Source: a virus
IMG/VR virus record: IMGVR_UViG_3300012960_000002
Span: 1 to 31,322 of that record
Reading direction: 5' to 3' (one strand)
Length of the DNA: 31,322 nt
Numbering within the stretch: position 1 is the first letter of the stretch; the number at the start of each line of letters is the position of its first letter. This document shows, piece by piece, positions 1 through 6,412 of this stretch. Both the position numbers and the translations under genes were made by a program. The notes under the pieces are model-generated. The model had not been told where the DNA came from and searched no databases. It saw only the letters and a list, made by a program, of their open reading frames with translations.

Positions 1-212
1 GAGACGACGATCTCGCGGGCTTCCTTGGCAGCAGCGAGACACAGGTCGGGCTCGTGCCGGGTCAGTGCCCGGGCAATCGCGTCGCCGCGGGGAGCAGGCC
101 ACGGGTTGCCGAAATCGTTCAGGCCGAGAGAGTCGATGCCGCCCTGTAGTACCGACCACACTTCAAGGTGAAGGTCGGTAAGGGAAGGGCTGTTTACACC
201 GATCGAAGTCAA
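1..212 (-). CDS. Hypothetical early protein, C-terminus cut by window edge
   Basis: An open minus-strand frame runs from the left edge to about 212. No family is recognised. The readable peptide is hydrophilic and helix-prone toward its end (ALTRHEPDLCLAAAKEA). The start is uncertain. A TTG at 212 is preceded by a purine-rich stretch (GGAAGGGTAGGG) that could be a ribosome-binding site; a GTG at 161 in the same frame is the alternative. It would be the next gene downstream of the DUF1376 gene in the leftward early operon, separated from it by a repeat-bearing spacer of about 160 bp. The stop lies outside the window, so length and function cannot be judged. Confidence 0.35.
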   Translation of the reverse strand, partial: MTSIGVNSPSLTDLHLEVWSVLQGGIDSLGLNDFGNPWPAPRGDAIARALTRHEPDLCLAAAKEAREIVV

Positions 213-320
213 AAGCCCTACCCTTCCTCTGGATTCTGGACTCTGTGCTTTGGACTGGCATCGGCCATTGCATATGCCGGTGCACCGAAAAAGCCGTGCG
301 AATCAGATGCAACAGGATCT

Positions 321-376
321 GCGTTCGCATATGCGTCTGCATTGCGTTCGCATATGCGTCTGCATTGCGTTCGCAT
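321..376. repeat. 23-bp tandem repeat (two copies plus partial third)
   Basis: The unit gcgttcgcatatgcgtctgcatt occupies 321-343 and 344-366, and its first 10 bases recur at 367-376. Each unit contains the 10-bp palindrome CGCATATGCG. The array abuts and overlaps the stop codon of the DUF1376 gene by one base. Because 23 is not a multiple of three, the repeat is read on the minus strand successively as QTHMRTQ-like, CERNADAYANA-like and RICERN-like peptides, the kind of low-complexity tail I associate with YdaU-type proteins. It may be a decayed gene end, an iteron cluster, or both. Confidence 0.8.
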
Positions 377-753
377 CACGCGGCCTTCGCTTCCTCTTCG
401 GCAGCCTTGCGGGCACGTTCCCGTGCCCACCGTTCGTTCGCCGCCTGCTGAGCTTTTGAGGACTTGGAGAGCGCCTCGGCGCGAACCTCCTCCATCTTCC
501 GGTTGACCAATCCGCCATCGGCGTTCGGGTGCCACTTGTGGGCGAAGGCTGGCCAGAGCTTCGTCAGCTCGCGCTCCGAGCAAGACAACCACCGAGCGTT
601 CCGCTTCACGTCGGCGAAGATCGACCCGCGCTGCCAGGCGATCAGCAGCAGCTTCATGTAGGCGCCGAACTCCTCGTCGGTCAGCCCCATCTCGGTGATA
701 TCCGCGAGCAGGTCGTCGACCCACAGCTTCATGAAGGGGAGATCGCTCGGCAT
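376..753 (-). CDS. DUF1376/YdaU-like replication-associated protein
   Basis: The 125-aa product begins MPSDLPFMKLWVDDLLAD and continues with MGLTDEEFGAYMKLLLIAW, a good match to the winged-helix-like N-terminal DUF1376 domain (YdaU family) of phage replication-region proteins. This covers roughly residues 5-90. The C-terminus (about 95-125) is charged and Ala/Lys/Glu-rich. Family members are typically encoded near replication initiators and helicase loaders; the biochemical role is not established. The TGA stop falls exactly at the edge of the 23-bp repeats. Reading past it gives more family-like low-complexity sequence, so the present C-terminus may be a recent truncation. It is transcribed leftward, 44 bp downstream of the zinc-finger gene. 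Confidence 0.75.
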   Translation of the reverse strand: MPSDLPFMKLWVDDLLADITEMGLTDEEFGAYMKLLLIAWQRGSIFADVKRNARWLSCSERELTKLWPAFAHKWHPNADGGLVNRKMEEVRAEALSKSSKAQQAANERWARERARKAAEEEAKAA

Positions 754-797
754 TCACCGGCGCCCCTTGGTGTTGACAGTGGGCCACGGCATTGCCC

Positions 798-1184
798 CTA
801 CGCGGCCTTGGCCTCGGAGACGGACCGCGGCTCAGAAACCAACACGTAGCGGACCCCTGGCCTACGTCCCTTGTGCTCTCGGTGGTGCTCGATGGAGTAG
901 CCGCGCTCTTCCAGTTCGGAGATGCGCATCGAGGGGTGGCCGGAGAGACCTAGGCGTCGTATCTCGTGCGAGTGGATGCCCTGGCTGCCTCGTGCCTTGA
1001 GGGCGGTGAGGATGCGGTCGCGGTCGAAGGGCTGGGCTAGAACGCGTTCTGAGTCGGGCTGAGCGCCTTGACCCCCTGCTCCCTTCCAATGCCTCGTCCG
1101 GCAGGCATCGGAGCAGTAACGGGCGTGAGGTCGTTTGGCCTCGAAGGCGCTCCCGCAGGCGTTGCAGTGGAGTGAGTAGGTCAC
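798..1184 (-). CDS. Small zinc-finger protein with C-terminal winged-helix-like part
   Basis: The 128-aa product has an N-terminal C4 zinc-binding motif (Cys7, Cys10, Cys24, Cys28: CNAC ... RYCSDACRTRHW), typical of small DNA-associated phage and actinobacterial proteins. The second half, about residues 50-120, contains a helix-turn-helix-like segment (DRDRILTALKARGSQGIHSHEIR, then MRISELEERGYSIE) ending in a probable beta wing (GVRYVLV). That suggests DNA binding with a winged helix that distinguishes alternative sites. The GTG start overlaps the TGA stop of the upstream gene (GTGA), implying translational coupling. Partner or target unknown. Confidence 0.7.
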   Translation of the reverse strand: MTYSLHCNACGSAFEAKRPHARYCSDACRTRHWKGAGGQGAQPDSERVLAQPFDRDRILTALKARGSQGIHSHEIRRLGLSGHPSMRISELEERGYSIEHHREHKGRRPGVRYVLVSEPRSVSEAKAA

Positions 1185-1351
1185 GCTGCGGCTCCTTCGC
1201 TGCGTTCGCGCCGCTCAAGGATGTCCGCGAGCAGCTGCCTGCGAGCCTCATCCGAGCCCAGTGCCCTCGCCCGTCTGACCACGGCCTCATAGGTGTGCTC
1301 CGGGAGGCGATCCTTCAGCTCCTTGGAGAGTCGAGTCAGATCGTCGTTCAC
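1181..1351 (-). CDS. Hypothetical small helical protein
   Basis: The 56-aa product, starting VNDDLTRLSKELKDRLPEH, is highly charged and predicted to be all alpha-helical. No family is recognised. The GTG at 1351 is chosen because the upstream gene ends at 1348, giving a 4-base GTGA overlap, the same coupling used throughout this operon. Its own stop overlaps the next gene's GTG start in the same way. A longer frame extends upstream but would overlap the Cys-rich gene completely. Function unknown; probably a DNA- or protein-binding accessory early protein. Confidence 0.6.
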   Translation of the reverse strand: MNDDLTRLSKELKDRLPEHTYEAVVRRARALGSDEARRQLLADILERRERSEGAAA

Positions 1352-1602
1352 AGAACCAACACCCTCTGCGGGAGCCGCGAGTAGCACACCGTGCACCGGT
1401 CGAGTTGGTCGATGTCCTCCGGGTGCGCGTCGACCATCGGCATCCATCCCGCCTCGTCGACACAGTCGTGACCACACAGGGTCCGGCCGGTTCCCTCAAG
1501 GCGGACGTGGGTAGCGAGAACGCACGATCGACACGCGGTCGAGGTGGGGTCTGAGCGGAAGAACCGGCAGGGGTACTGGCGCTTGACGACTTCGACGTTC
1601 AC
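1348..1602 (-). CDS. Cysteine-rich small protein, probable metal binder
   Basis: The 84-aa product carries seven cysteines in CxxC-like pairs (Cys12; Cys24/Cys27; Cys43/Cys47; Cys70/Cys73) plus histidines, consistent with one or two structural zinc sites. No named family is recognised. The GTG start at 1602 overlaps the upstream stop (GTGA). The gene lies in a run of tightly packed small early genes downstream of the RecT/exonuclease pair. A nucleic-acid-binding or host-interaction role is only inference. Confidence 0.6.
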   Translation of the reverse strand: MNVEVVKRQYPCRFFRSDPTSTACRSCVLATHVRLEGTGRTLCGHDCVDEAGWMPMVDAHPEDIDQLDRCTVCYSRLPQRVLVL

Positions 1603-1793
1603 GCCCCCACCCCGCTCTCCAGCTTCTTGACGATGTTCGCTCGCCGGACGAAGCGGTAGGTGATCCGCTTGGGATCGTCCGGATCGACGTGGAAGCCCTG
1701 GTAAGGAACCCGGTCGCGGATGGTCGCGGGGAAGACGTTGCCGAGCACATTGCACTCGACCCGATCTCCCGGCACGAGCATGGAGGTATCCAC
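1599..1793 (-). CDS. Hypothetical small protein (SH3/Tudor-like composition)
   Basis: The 64-aa product starts VDTSMLVPGDRVECNVLGN and is rich in short beta-strand-like segments with alternating charge (VFPATIRDRVPYQGFHVDP). This fits a small beta-barrel, but no family is assigned. The GTG at 1793 overlaps the last base of the upstream TAG and has GTGGAG as possible Shine-Dalgarno sequence; an ATG at 1781 is the alternative but lacks one. It ends in a GTGA overlap with the next gene. Confidence 0.55.
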   Translation of the reverse strand: MDTSMLVPGDRVECNVLGNVFPATIRDRVPYQGFHVDPDDPKRITYRFVRRANIVKKLESGVGA

Positions 1794-2032
1794 TAAAGCT
1801 CCACCGCCCGGTACTGGTTCGTGCCGGGTTCCTTCACTACGAGCCCTGCCTGCTCCAGCACACCGATCTGGTAGAAGGCGACGGCGTAGTCCTTCGCGCC
1901 GTCGATGCCTTGCTCGAGGATCGATCCGCACGTCCGGCGCGCGGCTACCTCCTCACCCCGCAGGTAGTCGTAGATCGCCATGCGCCGGGGGTCCTTCAAG
2001 GCTTCCTGCTGTTTGTGGGAGTGCTTGACCAT
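1793..2032 (-). CDS. Small winged-helix DNA-binding-like protein
   Basis: The 79-aa product begins MVKHSHKQQEALKDPRRMAI. Its pattern DPRRMAIYDYLRGEEVAARR ... YQIGVLEQAGLVV resembles ArsR/GntR-like winged helices: helix 1 near 18-28, a recognition helix near 50-66, and a wing at the C-terminus. ATG at 2032 overlaps the TGA of the coiled-coil gene (TGATG) and is preceded by GAGAGG. The first helices share the style of the larger regulator at 6654-7271. A transcriptional role in the early operon is inferred, not shown. Confidence 0.6.
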   Translation of the reverse strand: MVKHSHKQQEALKDPRRMAIYDYLRGEEVAARRTCGSILEQGIDGAKDYAVAFYQIGVLEQAGLVVKEPGTNQYRAVEL

Positions 2033-2865
2033 CAGCCTCTCACCGCCAAGGTGCTGACCTGCTTGAACTCGGCGCCGGCCATCTCCGGCGGCCCCCCGGT
2101 CTCCTTCAACGTGTCGTGCATGTAGCGGGTGAGCGCCGCGGCGACGACCACCTTGAGCGGAGTCCCGTTCGGCAGGAAGTCGGGAAGCTGGGTGATATCC
2201 GCGACCTCGGCGACCCACCTTTTCGGGGTCGAGATCCCCTCCGGTTTCTTCGCCGACTCGACGACCGCTTTGGGGAGCTGTACGTCGGGCAGTGAGGCGA
2301 TGGCCGACTCGGCGGTCTGAGCTTCTTGTGCCTTCTCGCGGGCCTCCTGGGCGAGCTTCTCGGCGGTCTCGCGGTCGGCCTCGTCTTTGGCCTTCCTCGC
2401 CTCCTCTTCGGCTTCGCGCTGTTCCTTGGCGGCCTGCTCGGCTTTCGCTCGGGCCTCGGCCTCCTGACGCTCGCGCTCTTCGCGGACCTTCTGCTCCCGC
2501 TCCTGGCGCTCGCGCTCCAGCCGTTCCTCCTCTTCACGGCGGATGCGCTCCTGCTCGTCGGTCCAGTTCTGAACCTTGGAGCGGACGATCGTGTCGGCCT
2601 CGTCGAACGGGGCCATCGCCGCTTTGAAATCGGCGTTGATCGTCTTTACGGTCTTGTTCAGCGGGTCGACGAGTTCGCGCCTTTTCTCCTCGGCCGCCTT
2701 TCGGCGCGCCTTGATTTCGCGGAGGACGCCGGTCGCCAGCGCAGCGGAGGCTTCGTCGCGGACCTCGATCGCTTCAGCCTGGGCGCGGGCCTCGGCGACC
2801 TGGCGCTCGACGTCGGTGACCGCATCCTGCGTGTCGACCGGGACCAGCTCGGCTCCGGCGGTCAT
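2032..2865 (-). CDS. Coiled-coil protein of the recombination cluster
   Basis: The 277-aa product is dominated by a long Glu/Arg/Ala-rich coiled coil (about residues 90-215). It is preceded by a segment (DPLNKTVKTINADFKAAMAP) and followed by a folded C-terminal part (KRWVAEVADITQLP...). This architecture is frequent in phage operons next to RecT or exonuclease genes, but I cannot name a verified function. The ATG at 2865 overlaps the exonuclease stop (ATGA), and the TGA overlaps the next start (TGATG). A role as an accessory of single-strand annealing or as a host nuclease inhibitor is inference from context. Confidence 0.65.
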   Translation of the reverse strand: MTAGAELVPVDTQDAVTDVERQVAEARAQAEAIEVRDEASAALATGVLREIKARRKAAEEKRRELVDPLNKTVKTINADFKAAMAPFDEADTIVRSKVQNWTDEQERIRREEEERLERERQEREQKVREERERQEAEARAKAEQAAKEQREAEEEARKAKDEADRETAEKLAQEAREKAQEAQTAESAIASLPDVQLPKAVVESAKKPEGISTPKRWVAEVADITQLPDFLPNGTPLKVVVAAALTRYMHDTLKETGGPPEMAGAEFKQVSTLAVRG

Positions 2866-3782
2866 GCCATCACCGCCTCTCGGGCCTTGCCGGCGTCTCG
2901 CATCCGTTTCTCCAGGTGCTTGCCGGAGTGGCAGGAGTTGAGCGCCGAGTAGAAGTCGGCCTCCGTCCCGACACACCACTCCTCTCGGTAGGTGCCGTCG
3001 GGCATCAGGATCAGAGCGAGCTGCACGTCGGAAGCACCGATCCCACACGCCCGGTTGGCCACCTCGTAGCCCGGGAGCTGGACGTGGTCGGACTTGCGGA
3101 CCTTGCCCTTCTCGCGGGTCTTCGCGTCAACCAAGACGGTGAATCCGCCGCCGTGGATCGACTCGGGTAGATGCTCGAAGTCGGAAGCGTCGACCGTGGC
3201 CAGGAGGTCGAAGCGACCCGCGAACCCGTTGGAGTGGTCGACCGTCACCTGCTCGGCTGCGATCGGTTCAGGCCGGCGCTCGCGCCACCAGCGCATCGCC
3301 GCCTGTCCGTAGCGGCGCTCTTCCTCGGTCAGCGCGGCAAGGCTTGGTGCTTCACGCCCCGTCGCCAAGGCGAGGAAGATCCGCTCATGGACGTTCGTCC
3401 CGCGGACCGCGGCGCGGTCCCGAACGTGCGCCCACGTCGCCTCGGCCTCTCGAAGGGCAGCGCTGATCGACGGCTCTTCCATCAGCCAGGTCAGGTCACC
3501 CTCGGACTCAATCGCCGCCGATGCCAACTCGGCCACCCCGATCCGGTCCAGCTTCGCCGCCCAGTGCATCAGCGGGTCGGCGTTGGGATCCAGGAACTTG
3601 GAGATCGTCGAGACGCCGGTCAGCCGGGAGGACCGCACGAAGCTGTAGCCGCCCTCGGACTTCGGATTCTCTTTGACTTCGGCGTAGTAGGCGTGGTGCT
3701 TCTCTTCGAAGTAGACCCGTTCGCCGTTGGGCAGGATGAACTCCTCGAAGCGACCGACCTGCTTTCGATCAAGCGTCAGCAT
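2862..3782 (-). CDS. PD-(D/E)XK exonuclease (RecB/Cas4-like), RecT partner
   Basis: The 306-aa product shows the expected nuclease signature in order: His132 in GTNVHERI, Asp192 in GFAGRFDLLA, the Asp219-x-Lys221 pair in VLVDAKT, and the Q235xxxY239 motif in HVQLPGYEVA. These are the metal-binding and DNA-contact residues of RecB-family 5'-3' exonucleases. It would resect double-stranded ends to expose single strands for the RecT protein encoded immediately upstream. The two genes overlap by 14 bases. ATG 3782 is preceded by GGAGG seven bases upstream. The window shows no Gam- or SSB-like gene. Confidence in the nuclease family is high; its polarity is inferred. Confidence 0.88.
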   Translation of the reverse strand: MLTLDRKQVGRFEEFILPNGERVYFEEKHHAYYAEVKENPKSEGGYSFVRSSRLTGVSTISKFLDPNADPLMHWAAKLDRIGVAELASAAIESEGDLTWLMEEPSISAALREAEATWAHVRDRAAVRGTNVHERIFLALATGREAPSLAALTEEERRYGQAAMRWWRERRPEPIAAEQVTVDHSNGFAGRFDLLATVDASDFEHLPESIHGGGFTVLVDAKTREKGKVRKSDHVQLPGYEVANRACGIGASDVQLALILMPDGTYREEWCVGTEADFYSALNSCHSGKHLEKRMRDAGKAREAVMA

Positions 3783-4650
3783 TTGCGGCCTCCGCTTTGT
3801 CGACGGCTTGCTTGAACTCGGCTTCGAGTTCGTAGGCCTGCTCTTCGGTCAGCCCCCGGAACGCCTGAGTGACCCTGTCGTCGACTCCCTCACCGGGCTC
3901 GATGCCATCGAGGCCCAGCGTGCCGAGCAGGAAGTTCAGCCCGTCGAGCTCGTTGACTCCGCCAAGGTGCGGTCCGGCGATCTCGTAGCCCTTGAGTAGC
4001 TCGTCGAGGCGTTCCGGTGGCAGGCCGTCCTCTTGGACGGTCTCGGCCGCAACCGGCCCTGCAGTAACGACCTCTTCGATCTCGTCGTCGGTATAGGCCG
4101 GGCTCCCTGCAGTGATGTCCGGGATGTAGGCACGGGCACCCTCGGTGAGGGCTCGGTTGAAGCACATCGCCCGCGGCCACTTGACCCAGTTGCTCTTCGG
4201 CTTGACGAGTTCGGCCTTCTCGGCGTCATCGACAGTGAACTCCGACTCGCCGAGTAGATCCTCGCCATCGTAGAACTCGATCAGGCAACGCTCGTTCGTG
4301 CGCTCCAGCACCTTGTATTCGTAGGTCGGGTGCCGTTTGATCAGGGTGGCGACGAGGTTGCCGGTGTAGCCCAGCGTGCCCTCGATGATCGTGATGCCTT
4401 TGATCGCGGTCATATGGCCGATCCCGATCTCTTCGCCGGCCATGATCTTCACCACGGCCTGGCTCAGCGACTTCACGTCCGGGAAGAACCCGGAGCGGTA
4501 GAAGTGCTCGGCGATGGACACCGGGTTGCGCTGGCTCAGCGCCTTCGGCTGGTAGACGACGGGCTGGGCCTCCTCAGCCGGAGGCTCGACAACCGGCGTC
4601 GGCTCTGGCGCCTTAACGGGAGCCTCGTACGCCTTGGGGTTCGGGCTCAT
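3769..4650 (-). CDS. recT: RecT-family single-strand annealing protein
   Basis: The 293-aa product has the RecT core between about residues 40 and 180: SIAEHFYRSGFFPDV, then GHMTAIKGITIIEGTLGY, a beta-rich segment, and the diagnostic WVKWPRAMCFNRALTEGAR. RecT proteins bind single-stranded DNA and pair complementary strands, working with the exonuclease encoded next. The N-terminus (about 1-35) is Pro-rich and the C-terminus acidic, as is common in the family. ATG 4650 overlaps the preceding TGA (ATGA); an upstream in-frame GTG at 4656 is possible but less likely. It acts in the cytoplasm during phage replication and recombination. Confidence 0.9.
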   Translation of the reverse strand: MSPNPKAYEAPVKAPEPTPVVEPPAEEAQPVVYQPKALSQRNPVSIAEHFYRSGFFPDVKSLSQAVVKIMAGEEIGIGHMTAIKGITIIEGTLGYTGNLVATLIKRHPTYEYKVLERTNERCLIEFYDGEDLLGESEFTVDDAEKAELVKPKSNWVKWPRAMCFNRALTEGARAYIPDITAGSPAYTDDEIEEVVTAGPVAAETVQEDGLPPERLDELLKGYEIAGPHLGGVNELDGLNFLLGTLGLDGIEPGEGVDDRVTQAFRGLTEEQAYELEAEFKQAVDKAEAANADA

Positions 4651-4898
4651 GAGCACCGCTCCATCAGCAGGGCCACGACGTCGTCCAGGTCGTTGATCTC
4701 GTTCCCCAACCGCAGGTGCAGGTCCCGGTGCTCGGTGCAGTCGGTGAGCTTCATCGCCTCCCGGAGCTGGGTGTGGACGTCTTCCACGATCTCAGCGGCG
4801 ATCTGGAGAGGTGAGGTCCCCAGCTCGATCCGAGCGCGGGTCACCTCGTCGAGATCCGGCTTCCAGCCAATCGGTTGTAGGGTCGGGTCGGCAGCCAT
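4647..4898 (-). CDS. Hypothetical small acidic protein
   Basis: The 83-aa product begins MAADPTLQPIGWKPDLDEVT. It is helical and acidic (IVEDVHTQLREAMKL ... INDLDDVVALLMER). No family is recognised. ATG 4898 is chosen because AAGGAG lies seven bases upstream. A GTG at 4976 in the same frame would overlap the upstream stop (GTGA) and add 26 residues, but that extension runs through a terminator-like hairpin at 4923-4952 and looks non-coding. Position just before recT suggests an accessory role. Confidence 0.6.
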   Translation of the reverse strand: MAADPTLQPIGWKPDLDEVTRARIELGTSPLQIAAEIVEDVHTQLREAMKLTDCTEHRDLHLRLGNEINDLDDVVALLMERCS

Positions 4899-4922
4899 CG
4901 AAGAGTCTCCTTCGCTGGTTGG

Positions 4923-4958
4923 GCGACTGGGGGTTGCAGCCCCGCGAGTCGCGTTTTT
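4923..4958 (+). terminator. Plus-facing intrinsic terminator inside the leftward operon
   Basis: On the plus strand, GCGACT (4923-4928) pairs with AGTCGC (4947-4952). Inside this, GGGG pairs with CCCC around a short loop. The stem is followed directly by GTTTTTG (T5 at 4954-4958). This is a good factor-independent terminator, but only for rightward transcription, opposite to every gene nearby. On the minus strand the hairpin sits in the 74-bp leader before the small gene at 4647-4898 and lacks a T-tract. Confidence 0.6.
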
Positions 4959-4972
4959 GTTGGGGAAGTCGT

Positions 4973-5224
4973 TCACGCGGACCACCGCTCCTCGCTCGGG
5001 ATGTGGTTGCCGCCGACGACGCGAAGATGATCGGACAGTTCCTTGGCGGCGTGCCGTTCGAAGTCAAACCGCTCGGCCGCCTGCTGGTTCTGCCGCTCGC
5101 GGTAATCGCACCAGGCGGTGTAGGCGCCGAGAGCGATCAGCGAGAGCAGGAAGTAGACGACGACGCCGATCCCGACCCTGACCAGCACGTCTCCGATAGA
5201 TGCGAGAGGGGCGAGGGAGGTCAC
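4973..5224 (-). CDS. Small single-pass membrane protein
   Basis: The 83-aa product has one strongly hydrophobic segment (about residues 14-37, VRVGIGVVVYFLLSLIALGA). A charged cytoplasmic-type tail follows (WCDYRERQNQQAAERFDFER). No lipobox or cleavage site is evident, so it is probably an N-out/C-in anchored inner membrane protein. The GTG start at 5224 overlaps the upstream stop (GTGA). Small membrane proteins in early operons often have exclusion or host-takeover roles, but nothing here proves one. Confidence 0.65.
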   Translation of the reverse strand: MTSLAPLASIGDVLVRVGIGVVVYFLLSLIALGAYTAWCDYRERQNQQAAERFDFERHAAKELSDHLRVVGGNHIPSEERWSA

Positions 5225-5556
5225 GTCTGCTCGGCCTCCGCTAGCTCTATGGCGCGGTCAAAAACCGCCAAGGTCGCGGTGTGACCAAGGCGGTCGTTCA
5301 CTGCCGATACACCCTGGCCGAATAGCTCCTGCGCAGCTCCGTAGAGGAGCGGATAGGTGTCCTGGTAGAGGGGGATGCACTCAAAGTCCAAGGAGCCAAG
5401 GGCACAAAAACGAGCCGCTTCCTCGTACTCGCACGGTCGCCGGTCGCTGCCACAAGCCGCAGTCCCCTGCGTCCACCGCTCCGGGTCACTGATCCGCTCC
5501 TTCGCGGCGCGCAGAACATCCACCAATGACCGCTCGGCCACCTCTACCCCGCCCAC
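5221..5556 (-). CDS. DUF6197-like protein
   Basis: The 111-aa product contains features I associate with DUF6197-type actinobacterial and phage proteins: an N-terminal helix (VDVLRAAKERISDPERWTQG), a central Cys-containing RFCALGSLDF segment, and a C-terminal VNDRLGHTATLAVFDRAIEL. Function unknown for the family. GTG 5556 starts directly after the upstream TGA. The stop overlaps the membrane-protein start (GTGA). Confidence 0.6.
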   Translation of the reverse strand: MGGVEVAERSLVDVLRAAKERISDPERWTQGTAACGSDRRPCEYEEAARFCALGSLDFECIPLYQDTYPLLYGAAQELFGQGVSAVNDRLGHTATLAVFDRAIELAEAEQT

Positions 5557-5790
5557 TCAGACCACAGCCTCTTCAAGCTCGTAGGCGACTACCTTCTTGC
5601 CCGTTTCCTCATTGAGGTGTTCGATCCCCTGGCCGGTCGCCAGCAGTTCGATCAACAGGGCGAGTTCGTTCTTCGGAGGTTCAGCCTCGCTTTCGTAGTA
5701 CTGCGCGGCGTCCTCCGGCTCCTCGAAGTGCTTGTAGCGGCTGCGCTTCCCGTAGAGGTCGCGCTCGTAGCTGACTTCGACGGCGTACAT
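5557..5790 (-). CDS. Hypothetical small acidic protein
   Basis: The 77-aa product begins MYAVEVSYERDLYGKRSRYK and looks like a small alpha/beta fold: an N-terminal strand, a helix near FEEPEDAAQYYES, an Asn/Leu-rich helix and a final strand. No family is recognised. ATG 5790 is preceded by GGGAGG about eleven bases upstream and directly follows the TAG of a 17-codon reading frame. It is second or third in the leftward early operon. Confidence 0.55.
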   Translation of the reverse strand: MYAVEVSYERDLYGKRSRYKHFEEPEDAAQYYESEAEPPKNELALLIELLATGQGIEHLNEETGKKVVAYELEEAVV

Positions 5791-5844
5791 CTAGACCGCC
5801 TCCCGATCAGCCTTCAGGATCTTCTCTTCACGAGAGAGAGCCAC
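5791..5844 (-). CDS. Possible 17-aa micro-ORF
   Basis: A GTG at 5844 opens a 17-codon frame (MALSREEKILKADREAV) that ends in TAG one base before the ATG of the next gene. It exactly fills the gap between the XRE-protein stop (5848) and that ATG. The fit and tight spacing argue for a translated micro-ORF coupling the two genes. No strong Shine-Dalgarno sequence and no family support it. Confidence 0.3.
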   Translation of the reverse strand: MALSREEKILKADREAV

Positions 5845-5847
5845 GAC

Positions 5848-6078
5848 CTACGCCGCCTTCCCTGAACTAGCTGGGACTCGATCCCATCCCATTAGCCAGC
5901 CAGGCCCGACGTTCAGGAACTCCGCGACGACCGGCGCCAGGTCCGCCGGGATGGTCGCGCCGTTCGCCCACTTCCGAACCGTGTCTTCGGTGCGACCGAC
6001 GAGGGTGGCGACTTCAGACCGGGACTTGCCCGCTGCCTCCATGGCCTCGGCGAGTCGGTTGTTCGCGTGATCACTCAC
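5848..6078 (-). CDS. XRE-type helix-turn-helix regulator (Cro-like, leftward)
   Basis: The 76-aa product is a single lambda-repressor-like domain: SRSEVATLVGRTEDTVRKWA spans helices 2-3, with recognition helix near TEDTVRKW. Being single-domain and the first gene of the early operon, it is placed like Cro. Its HTH is clearly related to the divergent protein at 6143-6412 (RSEVA..VG.TEDT.RK in both), suggesting duplication. GTG 6078 lies 7 nt after an extended -10 (TGC TACGGT), so the mRNA may be leaderless; no Shine-Dalgarno sequence is visible. It probably binds the 13-bp repeats at 6097-6130. Confidence 0.75.
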   Translation of the reverse strand: MSDHANNRLAEAMEAAGKSRSEVATLVGRTEDTVRKWANGATIPADLAPVVAEFLNVGPGWLMGWDRVPASSGKAA

Positions 6079-6085
6079 GGGGACA

Positions 6086-6094
6086 ACCGTAGCA
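6086..6094 (-). promoter_or_regulatory. Extended -10 promoter for the early operon
   Basis: On the minus strand TGC-TACGGT (TGnTAnnnT) ends 7 nt before GTG 6078, which would place the transcription start on the start codon. No good -35 is present. The region where it would lie is occupied by the operator-like repeats, so activity is probably controlled by the XRE proteins. Confidence 0.5.
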
Positions 6095-6096
6095 GG

Positions 6097-6130
6097 TTCC
6101 AGAACTAGATTCCAGAATTATTTTCGAGAA
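6097..6130. promoter_or_regulatory. Operator-like array, three 13-bp-spaced TTCnAGAA sites
   Basis: TTCCAGAA at 6097-6104, TTCCAGAA at 6110-6117 and TTCGAGAA at 6123-6130 are spaced exactly 13 bp, start to start. The following bases are also similar (CTAGA, TTATT, CTATT). The array fills the gap between two divergent XRE genes and covers the likely -35 region of the leftward promoter. It has the layout of a three-site phage switch operator. Confidence 0.75.
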
Positions 6131-6142
6131 CTATTCTCCAAC

Positions 6143-6412
6143 ATGCGGTTTTGCATTACCGTTGCGGCCGTGGCCACCGGATTAATAGAAGCCCTCGCAT
6201 CGGCAGCAAAGAAAGCAAGGGAAGAGGCGGGGGTCACCCGCAGCGAGGTCGCGGCGAAGGTCGGCAAGACCGAAGACACGATCCGCAAGTTCGAGGAGGG
6301 GCAGACCTTCACGGCCCTCAACGATTTGATCAATGGCTATGAGGGGACGACGGACGCGTCGCTGCTGGACTTGCTCTCCGACGCCGAAGCAACCCTCAAG
6401 AGAAAAGGCTGA
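6143..6412 (+). CDS. XRE-type helix-turn-helix regulator (repressor-like, rightward)
   Basis: The 89-aa product carries one HTH domain (VTRSEVAAKVGKTEDTIRKF, about residues 31-50), close in sequence to the leftward XRE protein across the shared operator region. It lacks a peptidase or dimerisation domain of CI type, so it would be a minimal repressor, and how it would be inactivated is not evident. ATG 6143 follows TATTCT (6132-6137) closely. Later GTG starts would remove the odd hydrophobic N-terminus (MRFCITVAAVATG), so the true start is uncertain. It is one of few plus-strand genes, as expected for an immunity gene divergent from the lytic operon. Confidence 0.7.
   Translation: MRFCITVAAVATGLIEALASAAKKAREEAGVTRSEVAAKVGKTEDTIRKFEEGQTFTALNDLINGYEGTTDASLLDLLSDAEATLKRKG

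Noticed and set aside
321-376. CRISPR array
   Set aside because: The repeats are tandem without unique spacers, only two full copies, and next to a phage replication gene.
770-780. CTGTCAACACC upstream of the DUF1376 gene as a late promoter variant
   Set aside because: It lacks the GGG and the second box at 12 nt; it is in the early region where no true copies were found.
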